This document shows positions 8,637-15,396 of a DNA stretch of 64,000 nucleotides, piece by piece. The position numbers and the translations under genes are program-made. Under the pieces are notes generated by a model. The model saw nothing but the letters and a program-made list of their open reading frames with translations. It ran no database searches and was not told where the DNA came from. This DNA is from Paucidesulfovibrio sp050251775 (GTDB taxonomy: Bacteria; Desulfobacterota; Desulfovibrionia; Desulfovibrionales; Desulfovibrionaceae), in contig JBFWMD010000009.1 in the NCBI GenBank assembly GCA_050251775.1, forward strand, positions 7,340 through 71,339, read 5' to 3'. The stretch's first letter is position 1. Every line of letters begins with the position of its first letter.

Positions 8637-8673
8637 AAAAAAGGTTCGATCAATGGTTGTTGCCTGATCGAAC
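8637..8673 (-). terminator. Terminator-like hairpin, possible attenuator before the cupin gene
   Basis: A perfect 10-bp stem (GGTTCGATCA at 8643-8652 with TGATCGAACC at 8664-8673) with an 11-base loop is followed, on the minus strand, by six T residues (8637-8642). It would end transcripts of the NmrA-type gene. The cupin ribosome site begins at once after the T run, leaving no space for a promoter between them, so readthrough or attenuation is likely. Confidence 0.8.
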
Positions 8674-8720
8674 CCTTTTGCCCTGATCCGGGCCGGACGT
8701 ATTGCACGTTTTTGCAGCGG

Positions 8721-9584
8721 CTATCTCCAGGCAGCGGCGTGCTCCCGGGCAAAGGCCGCGAAGCTCATGGCCGGGCGGCCCAGCATGTGCTCCACCGCCT
8801 TGGTGGCGAAGGAGGTGTAGCCGTTGCGCGCGTAGCGGTGGACGCTGAGGATCATGTGGACGCACCACTCGGACAGGCCCGTTCCTTCCAGGAACATGCC
8901 CATCTCCTCGATGTCCCCTTCGCGATAGGCGATCTCGCGACCGCTCGCGTCCGAAAGAATCTCCGCGACCTGATAGTTGTCCAGGGCCTCTGGCCCGGTG
9001 ACCATCAGGATCGTGCCCACGAACTCGTCGGGCCGGAGCAGGGCCTCGGCCGCGCAGGCCCCCACATCGCGGGCGTCCACAAAGCTGCTGCGTCCCTTAC
9101 CCTCGGGCACGGGCAGCACCCCGGTCTCCCGGAGCAGCGGCCCCAGGGCCAGATAGTTCTGCATGAAGGTGCAGGGCCGCAAAACCACGTGGGGAATGCC
9201 CGAAGCCTCGATCTCGGCGTCCACGCCACCGTGCAGCTTGCCGAGCTGGTAATGGGCGTTGGCGTCCGCACCCATGCTGGAGGAACGCACGATCAGGGAC
9301 ACGCCCGCCTCGCGCGCGGCATGCACCAACCCCGAGCCCCAGCGGCGCATCTCCTCGTGCAGCGGCAGGATGAAAAAGAGCCGTTCCACGCCTTCCAGGG
9401 CCTGGGCCATACTCTCCGGGTCGGCCAGGTCCATGTGCCGGACCTCGGCCCCGGCCGCGCGCAGCGCATCGGCCCCGGCCGGGTCATGCACGGCCGCGAC
9501 CACGTCCGCGCCCTTGTCCAGCAGCGCCTTCAGCGCGGCGCCGCCCACATTGCCCGTGGCTCCGGTAACCAGAATCCTGCCCAT
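8721..9584 (-). CDS. NmrA/SDR-type NAD(P)-binding protein
   Basis: A 287-residue atypical short-chain dehydrogenase. The N-terminal Rossmann motif GATGNVGG (residues 8-15, G-x-x-G-x-x-G) binds NAD(P), followed by an acidic-ended strand region and VRSSSMGADANAHYQLGKLHG, where S/Y/K-like positions are not the classic YxxxK. Later VVLRPCTFMQNYL and the DVG-CAAEALL block match NmrA-like and quinone-oxidoreductase-2-like members. These either reduce quinones or act as redox-sensing regulators. It follows the DUF3592 gene by nine bases, in line with folD, suggesting one transcript. Substrate unknown. Confidence 0.88.
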   Translation of the reverse strand: MGRILVTGATGNVGGAALKALLDKGADVVAAVHDPAGADALRAAGAEVRHMDLADPESMAQALEGVERLFFILPLHEEMRRWGSGLVHAAREAGVSLIVRSSSMGADANAHYQLGKLHGGVDAEIEASGIPHVVLRPCTFMQNYLALGPLLRETGVLPVPEGKGRSSFVDARDVGACAAEALLRPDEFVGTILMVTGPEALDNYQVAEILSDASGREIAYREGDIEEMGMFLEGTGLSEWCVHMILSVHRYARNGYTSFATKAVEHMLGRPAMSFAAFAREHAAAWR

Positions 9585-9593
9585 CCTTCCTCC

Positions 9594-10106
9594 TCAGCTC
9601 ATGAATATCGACACCAGCACGGCCAGGGCGCAGAGCGTCGCAGCGGCGAAAATCGCCAGACGCAGCCAGACCCGACCCGCGGACTCGCTGATCCAGGCCG
9701 TTTCGGACGGATCGTCCGGGTTGACCCTGACCATGACCAATTTTTCCAATAGACGCCGGCGCGCCTGGGCAATGGCGTTCTCCAGGACCTGCGGATCGGG
9801 TTCTCCGCCGCCGCCGGGAACGTCCGCCTCCAGCCGCGCGCTGGATCGCAGGACCTGGCCCGCGACCTCGTACTCATATTCGATGATGAAATCCCAGGAC
9901 GCGGCCTTGGTGAAATACCAGCCGCGATAATCGTGGCTCTCCACCTCGCTGGAGAGCACCCGGACCTCGGTCACGGGCCAGGAAAGCAGCGCCTTCCGGC
10001 GGCGCAGCCCGGTCCAGGTCACAAAGCACCCGAACCCGGCTCCCAGGAGCACGGGCACGAAGAGCAGCAGCAGGCTGAAGCGGAACAGTCCCTCGTGTAT
10101 CGGCAC
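9594..10106 (-). CDS. DUF3592-type membrane protein
   Basis: A 170-residue protein with one hydrophobic helix near each end (about 8-30 and 146-168) and a soluble beta-rich middle (WPVTEVRVLSSEVE, then DFIIEYEYEVAGQVLRSSA, then VRVNPDDPSETAWI). That layout, including the conversion phrase VxxNPxxPxxA, is what I know from the DUF3592 family, whose function is not established. It starts with GTG seven bases after the folD stop and is followed nine bases later by the NmrA-type gene, so it is probably in one operon with them. No clear ribosome site precedes the GTG. Confidence 0.8.
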   Translation of the reverse strand: MPIHEGLFRFSLLLLFVPVLLGAGFGCFVTWTGLRRRKALLSWPVTEVRVLSSEVESHDYRGWYFTKAASWDFIIEYEYEVAGQVLRSSARLEADVPGGGGEPDPQVLENAIAQARRRLLEKLVMVRVNPDDPSETAWISESAGRVWLRLAIFAAATLCALAVLVSIFMS

Positions 10107-10112
10107 GCGCGC

Positions 10113-10985
10113 TTACCAGGTCTCAATGCCCTGGTGCAGCTTGTAGGCACGCAGGGTGTTCTTCAGCAGCATGGCGATGGTCATCAGCCCGACCCCGCCC
10201 GGCACGGGCGTGATGGCCGAGGCCTTTTCCTTTGCGGCCTCGAAGTCCACGTCGCCGCAGAGCCCGGCCTCGGTGCGGTTCATGCCCACATCCACCACCA
10301 CCGCGCCCGGACGGATCATCTCGCCCGTGATCATCCGGGGCACGCCCACGGCCGCGATGAGAATTTCCGCGTCCAGGCACTCCTTTTTCAGGTCCGCAGT
10401 GCGCGTGTGGCAGACCGTGACCGTGGCGTTGCCGCCCTTGCCGCCCTGCATCAGCAGCAGGGCCAGGGGCTTGCCCACGATGTTGGAGCGGCCCACAATG
10501 ACCGCTTTTTTTCCGGAGGGGTCGATGCCATAGCGGCCAAGCAGTTCGATGACCCCGGCCGGAGTGCAGGACCGGAACCCAGGCAGGCCCAGGGCCAGCC
10601 GCCCCACGTTCATGGGATGGAACCCGTCCACGTCCTTGTCCGGGTCGATGCGGTCCAGAAGCTTCTGGGAGTCGAGCCCCTTGGGCAGGGGCAGTTGCAG
10701 CAGGATGCCGTCCACGGTGTCATCCGCGTTCAACGCGTCGATGAGCGCCTCCAACTCCTCCTGGGCCGTGTCCGCCGGAAGCCGGTGCGCCACGGAGGCC
10801 ACCCCGGCCTCGGCGCAGGCGCGCTCCTTGTTGCGCACATAGACCTGGGAGCCCGGATCCTCGCCTACGAGGATCACGGTCAGCCCCGGGGCCCGGCCCT
10901 GCTGTTTCGTGAGCTCGGCCACCTCGGCCGCCACTTCCTCGCGGATTGCCGCCGCGGTCTTCTTGCCGTCGAGAATCGTCGTCAT
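10113..10985 (-). CDS. folD: Bifunctional methylenetetrahydrofolate dehydrogenase/cyclohydrolase
   Basis: FolD interconverts 5,10-methylene-, 5,10-methenyl- and 10-formyl-tetrahydrofolate in the cytoplasm, supplying one-carbon units for purines. The 290-residue length is normal. The catalytic tyrosine and lysine are present in YVRNKE (Y49, K53), the family signature PLPKGLD follows at about 97-103, and the NADP-binding segment is VIVGRSNIVGKPLA. The terminal PVPGGVGLMT block is intact. The start at 10985 has AGAGGA eight bases upstream. It lies downstream of enolase with a terminator between, and heads a probable folD-DUF3592-NmrA transcript. Confidence 0.97.
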   Translation of the reverse strand: MTTILDGKKTAAAIREEVAAEVAELTKQQGRAPGLTVILVGEDPGSQVYVRNKERACAEAGVASVAHRLPADTAQEELEALIDALNADDTVDGILLQLPLPKGLDSQKLLDRIDPDKDVDGFHPMNVGRLALGLPGFRSCTPAGVIELLGRYGIDPSGKKAVIVGRSNIVGKPLALLLMQGGKGGNATVTVCHTRTADLKKECLDAEILIAAVGVPRMITGEMIRPGAVVVDVGMNRTEAGLCGDVDFEAAKEKASAITPVPGGVGLMTIAMLLKNTLRAYKLHQGIETW

Positions 10986-11010
10986 GCTTTTCCTCTGCAA
11001 CTGCTCAGGC

Positions 11011-11044
11011 TCAAAACAAAACGGGGACGCCGTCCGGCGTCCCC
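11011..11044 (-). terminator. Rho-independent terminator after enolase
   Basis: A perfect 9-bp G+C-rich stem (GGGGACGCC at 11023-11031 with GGCGTCCCC at 11036-11044) and a four-base loop are followed on the minus strand by GTTTTGTTTTG. It sits 17 bases after the enolase stop and before folD. Confidence 0.88.
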
Positions 11045-11061
11045 GCAAATGACCGGTTCGC

Positions 11062-12360
11062 CTATTCCTCGCCGAACCAGGACTCGGCCAGGATCGGACC
11101 ATAATAGATGCCGTCCTCTTCCAGCTCCTCCTCGATGCGCAGCAGCTGGTTGTACTTGGCCAGCCGGTCCGAACGGCAGAGGGAGCCGGTCTTGATCTGC
11201 CCGGCGTTCACGGCCACGGCCAGATCTGCGATAAAGGAATCCTCGGTTTCGCCGGAACGGTGGGAGACCACCGTGGTGTAGCCGGCCTGCTTGGCCAGCT
11301 CGATGGTGTCCAGGGTCTCGGTCAGCGTGCCGATCTGGTTCAGCTTGATCAGGATGGAGTTGGCCACGCCTCGGTCAATGCCTTCGGCCAGGATGTCCGG
11401 GTTGGTCACGAAGATGTCATCGCCCACCAGCTGGATGCGTTCGCCCAGGCGCGCGGTGAGCAGTTCCCACCCCTCCCAGTCGCCTTCGGCCAGGCCGTCC
11501 TCGATGGAGACCAGGGGGAAGCGTTCCACCAAGTCCGCGTAGAATTCGATGAGTTCCTCGGAGGTCAGTTCCTTGCCCTCGCCCGCCAGGACGTACTTGC
11601 CCTTTTTCTCGTCGTAGAATTCGCTGGCCGCCGCGTCGATGGCCAGGGCGATCTCGCGTCCCGGAGCGTATCCCGCGGCCTCGATGGCCCGGATGATGTA
11701 TTCGAAGGCCTCGGCGTGGGACTTCAGGTTCGGGGCGAAGCCGCCCTCGTCGCCCACGCTGGTGACGTGGCCGTCCTTGGCCAGGATGGCCTTGAGGGCG
11801 TGGAAGGTTTCCGCGCCCATGCGCAGGGCGTCGGCAAAGGTTTCCGCGCCCAGCGGCATGATCATGAACTCCTGGATGTCCAGGTTGTTGGGCGCGTGCT
11901 CGCCGCCGTTGATGATGTTCATCATGGGCACGGGCAGGAGCTTGGCGTTGACGCCGCCGAGGTACTGGTAGAGCGGCAGGCCCAGGAAGCTCGCGGCGGC
12001 GCGCGCGTTGGCCATGGACACGCCGAGGATGGCGTTGGCGCCCAGCCGCGCTTTGTTTTCCGTGCCGTCGAATTCGATCATCTCGTTGTCCAGGGTGACC
12101 TGGCGCAGGCCGTCCATGCCCACGGCGATGCTCGAAATCTCGTCCTGCACGTTCTGCACGGCCTTGGTCACACCCTTTCCGCCGTAGCGCTTCTTGTCGC
12201 CGTCGCGCAGCTCCAAAGCCTCGCGCGAACCCGTGGACGCGCCCGAGGGCACGGCGGCACGGCCAGAAGCGCCGGATTCATAGACGACTTCGACCTCGAC
12301 AGTGGGATTACCGCGAGAATCCAGAATTTCCCTGGCCCAGACGGCAGAGATGGTGGTCAT
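11062..12360 (-). CDS. eno: Enolase
   Basis: Enolase converts 2-phosphoglycerate to phosphoenolpyruvate in glycolysis and gluconeogenesis. The 432-residue length is typical. Expected motifs are present: SGASTGSREALELRDGD near residues 40-56 (substrate loop), the acidic magnesium-ligand region LVSIEDGLAEGDWEGW, the catalytic lysine segment SILIKLNQIGTLTET (about 332-346), and VVSHRSGETEDSFIADLAV. The start is preceded by GAAGGAG. The next gene on the other strand starts 160 bases away, so a divergent promoter region separates them. A strong terminator follows the gene. Confidence 0.99.
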   Translation of the reverse strand: MTTISAVWAREILDSRGNPTVEVEVVYESGASGRAAVPSGASTGSREALELRDGDKKRYGGKGVTKAVQNVQDEISSIAVGMDGLRQVTLDNEMIEFDGTENKARLGANAILGVSMANARAAASFLGLPLYQYLGGVNAKLLPVPMMNIINGGEHAPNNLDIQEFMIMPLGAETFADALRMGAETFHALKAILAKDGHVTSVGDEGGFAPNLKSHAEAFEYIIRAIEAAGYAPGREIALAIDAAASEFYDEKKGKYVLAGEGKELTSEELIEFYADLVERFPLVSIEDGLAEGDWEGWELLTARLGERIQLVGDDIFVTNPDILAEGIDRGVANSILIKLNQIGTLTETLDTIELAKQAGYTTVVSHRSGETEDSFIADLAVAVNAGQIKTGSLCRSDRLAKYNQLLRIEEELEEDGIYYGPILAESWFGEE

Positions 12361-12521
12361 ACGTATACTCCTTCAAAAGGTTGAGTGCGTTTGTGTCGCA
12401 AGGAGAGTAACCCATTTCCTTCAGGCCCTCAAACCGCCGCAAGGGGATTGATGCGATTTTTTTCTGACGCGGGAATTTTCCACCTCTTTTCAAACCAGCC
12501 CGACTGGACTACTACCTGACC

Positions 12522-13340
12522 ATGCGCCCCCCGCACCGCATCTTCGGCATCGCGCTCTGCGCCTTGATACTCCAAACTCTGCTGCTCTGCCCTTCGCCCG
12601 CCACGGCGGAGGATTCCGGCCAAGAGCTCCGCATGATCTTCACCAGCAGCGGGTACATGCCCTTCTATTCCGACACTGCGGGGGCCACGGCCCTGGACTA
12701 CGACGGCGCGGGCATGCTTGTGGATCTGCTCCGGATTTTTGAAAACGCGCACCCCGAATACGAATTCCGCCACCTGCGCCTGCCGCGCTCCCGGGCCAAT
12801 GCCTGGTTCCGCCAGGGACAGGCCGATATCTATGTGCTCCAGAGCGACTTCTTTGCGGGGATCGCCGCCGAGCATTACGCCTTTTCCATACCGCTCTGGC
12901 ACACGGCGGATCTGGTCTACACGCTCCAGGGCAGCACGCTGCGCTACTCGTGCCCCGACGACCTGTGCGGCGTTCCCACGGGGATCATCTGCGGCTACGG
13001 ATACGGCCCCCTGGATCCCCTGCTGCGCGCAGGCGACATTCCGAGCACCTGCGTGGGCACGGACCGCCAGCTCTACCGCCTGCTGCTCGACGGTCGCGTC
13101 CAGGCCATCGTGGCCAACCGGCATGTGCTCTCGTATTCCATGTACCGCTATGGGCTGAACCCCCTGCGGGTGCGGGCCGCCGGGCCGCCGGTCTACGAGT
13201 TCGACCTTTCGGTGATGGTCCGCAAGGACCGCCCGGAAATTCTGGACGCCTTGAACGCCTTTATCCGCGAATCCCGCGAAAGTGGCCTGATGGACGACAT
13301 CGCCCGGCGCTGGCTCGGAGCCGATGGTTTTAAGCCCTGA
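12522..13340 (+). CDS. Periplasmic solute-binding protein (family 3 type)
   Basis: A 272-residue secreted protein with an N-terminal signal peptide (hydrophobic core at about 7-22, cleavage after ATA at about 29). The mature part looks like the two-lobed fold of family 3 amino-acid binding proteins: YMPFYSD near the start, GMLVDLLRIFENAHPEYEFR, then FRQGQADIYVLQSDFFAG as the lobe-defining segment. No ABC permease or ATPase genes are adjacent, so it is an orphan; such orphans serve as sensors or have lost partners. The ligand is unknown. The start is somewhat uncertain because no strong ribosome site precedes the ATG. Confidence 0.8.
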   Translation: MRPPHRIFGIALCALILQTLLLCPSPATAEDSGQELRMIFTSSGYMPFYSDTAGATALDYDGAGMLVDLLRIFENAHPEYEFRHLRLPRSRANAWFRQGQADIYVLQSDFFAGIAAEHYAFSIPLWHTADLVYTLQGSTLRYSCPDDLCGVPTGIICGYGYGPLDPLLRAGDIPSTCVGTDRQLYRLLLDGRVQAIVANRHVLSYSMYRYGLNPLRVRAAGPPVYEFDLSVMVRKDRPEILDALNAFIRESRESGLMDDIARRWLGADGFKP

Positions 13341-13365
13341 ACGTTTGACCGCAACAGAGCGGGAA

Positions 13366-14136
13366 TCAGGCAAAAGCCGCCAGCCGCAGACCTTCGAGCA
13401 CCAGATCGGCCCGGATTTCGTGAATGGCCGGGCAGACTGGCGCGATGATCTCGGCGTAGCCGCCCGTGGCCAGCACCCGGGCCGGGCCGCCCAGGGGCGT
13501 TTCCAGCCGGGCCACCAATCCCTCCACCATGGCCGCGAAGCCGTAGACCACGCCCTGGTTCAGGCTGTCCATGGTGCTCACCCCGATGCGCAGGCCCGTG
13601 GGATCCACTTCCAGGCTCGGACGCGGCAGCTGGGCCGTGTCCTCGGTGAAGGAACGGATGGAGGAGCGCACGCCCGGACAGATCAGTCCGCCCAGGTAGG
13701 CCCCGCCGCGCACGCAGTCAAAGGTCGTGGCCGTGCCGAAATCGAGCACGATGATCCGCTCCGCGTCGCAGGTCCGGCGCGCGGCAAAGGCCACGGTGAG
13801 CCGGTCCGCGCCCACCTCCTCGGGCCGGGCATAGCGGTTTTCGATGTTGAGGGGCAGTTCACGGGGCACAAGCAGACAGCGCAGGCCCAGGCTCCGGGCC
13901 ACTTCCCGCAGATCCTTCTCGCGCCGGGGAACCACCGAGGCCGCCACAAGCCGCCCCGACTCCCCGGCCGCGCATCCGGCATCCGCCAGCGCGCTCTTTG
14001 CCGCCGCCAGCCACGCTTCCGGAGCATGAGAAGCCACCACGTGGGTCCGCGCCCCGAGAAGGCCCCGCAGGCCCGCAACGCGAAACTTTACCGTGGTATT
14101 GCCCAGGTCGGCCAGCAGAACCGTTTCGTTCACCAT
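13366..14136 (-). CDS. coaX: Type III pantothenate kinase
   Basis: CoaX phosphorylates pantothenate, the first step of coenzyme A synthesis, with ATP in the cytoplasm. The 256-residue length fits. The ASKHA-fold phosphate loops are clear: DLGNTT at residues 10-15, GADRL at 109-113 (pantothenate site) and DFGTATTFD at 132-140. The type III enzyme has no relation to the usual CoaA, and it is common in anaerobes and Deltaproteobacteria. The ORF ends 25 bases from the convergent binding-protein gene. I saw no other coenzyme A genes nearby. Confidence 0.95.
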   Translation of the reverse strand: MVNETVLLADLGNTTVKFRVAGLRGLLGARTHVVASHAPEAWLAAAKSALADAGCAAGESGRLVAASVVPRREKDLREVARSLGLRCLLVPRELPLNIENRYARPEEVGADRLTVAFAARRTCDAERIIVLDFGTATTFDCVRGGAYLGGLICPGVRSSIRSFTEDTAQLPRPSLEVDPTGLRIGVSTMDSLNQGVVYGFAAMVEGLVARLETPLGGPARVLATGGYAEIIAPVCPAIHEIRADLVLEGLRLAAFA

Positions 14137-14343
14137 TCTTCTCCCCTGATTCGTGATCCCTTTCGCGCCATTGCCCGGCCAGAGACTACCCTCCCGCTCC
14201 GAAAAGGCAAGCGCGCGTTATTATCCCCTCCTATCAAGCAGAAATTCATCACAATTGTCATCCTCCCCAGTTGCCATGGCATGACGGCTGGGATATGCAG
14301 CCAGAGATAGGGAGTCCCTGCACAACAGAGAGGAGAGAGCCGA

Positions 14344-15396
14344 ATGGACCCGACAACGTTGATCCCCATGGTGGACCCGATCCCGATTCCGGGGCCGTGG
14401 TTCGATGTTCTGCTTGTGGCCACCTTCGTGGCCCACATCCTGTTCATGAACGTGGCCGTGGGCTGTGCGGCCATCAGCCTCACCGGCCATTTCAACACTT
14501 CCGGGGAAGGGCTTTCCCGCACGCTTTCAAAGCGCATGCCCACCATCCTGGCCCTGACCATCAACCTGGGAGTGGCCCCGCTGCTCTTCCTCCAGGTGGT
14601 CTACGGCCAGTTCGACTACACCAGTTCCGTGCTCATGGCCGGCTACTGGCTGGCGGTCGTCGGACTGCTTCTGGCCGCCTACTATGGCCTGTACATCTAC
14701 GATTTCAAATTCGAGGCCCTGGGCAAGGGCCGGGTCCTCTTGCTGCTCGCCAGCCTGGGCATGATGCTCTGGATCGGGTTCATGTTCTCCAACAACATGA
14801 CCCTGATGCTCCGGCCCGAAAAGTGGCTGGACTACTTCAAACTTGAGGGCGCGTCCTTCCTGAACCTGGACGACAGGAGCATCTATCCCCGTTACCTGCA
14901 CTTCATGGTCGCGTCCCTGGCCGTGGGCGGCCTCTTTGTGGCGCTCTCGGGCCACTTCGCCAAGGACGGCGCGCGCGTCGCCACGGGCATGAAATGGTTC
15001 TTCCGCGCCACCCTGGTCAACCTTCTGGTGGGTGTCTGGTTCCTGATGTCCCTGCCGCAGCCGATCATGCTCAAGTTCATGGGCGCAAGCCCCCTGGCCA
15101 CGGCTTTGCTGCTCGCGGGCCTTGCCGGGGCGCTCGGCCTGGTCTGGGCCGGGTTGCGCCAAAAGCCCCTGGCCGCCGCGGTGCTCACCGTGCTCACCGT
15201 GGTCTTCATGGCCATCACCCGGCACAACCTCCGGGCCTTTTACCTGGATCCCTGGTTCAAGTCCTCGGAACTGCCCATCACCGGAGAGTACTCCACACTG
15301 ATGCTCTTCCTGTTCTTCCTGGCCGTGGGCCTGCCCTGCGTGGTCTGGATGATCCGCATCTACATCCGGCCCGAGAACGCTGAAGGAGACGTGTAA
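14344..15396 (+). CDS. CydA-like multi-span membrane subunit
   Basis: A 350-residue integral membrane protein with about eight to nine helices, encoded directly before the cytochrome-bearing subunit with a one-base stop/start overlap. Its first helix (FDVLLVATFVAHILFMNVAVG) puts a histidine where cytochrome bd subunit I has its heme ligand, and the following helices (INLGVAPLLFLQVVYG, then YWLAVVGLLLAAYYGLYIYDF) also resemble that family. It lacks a c-type heme motif. GAGGAG precedes the ATG. Together with the next gene it should form a membrane quinol/cytochrome oxidoreductase; the electron acceptor is not known. Confidence 0.8.
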   Translation: MDPTTLIPMVDPIPIPGPWFDVLLVATFVAHILFMNVAVGCAAISLTGHFNTSGEGLSRTLSKRMPTILALTINLGVAPLLFLQVVYGQFDYTSSVLMAGYWLAVVGLLLAAYYGLYIYDFKFEALGKGRVLLLLASLGMMLWIGFMFSNNMTLMLRPEKWLDYFKLEGASFLNLDDRSIYPRYLHFMVASLAVGGLFVALSGHFAKDGARVATGMKWFFRATLVNLLVGVWFLMSLPQPIMLKFMGASPLATALLLAGLAGALGLVWAGLRQKPLAAAVLTVLTVVFMAITRHNLRAFYLDPWFKSSELPITGEYSTLMLFLFFLAVGLPCVVWMIRIYIRPENAEGDV

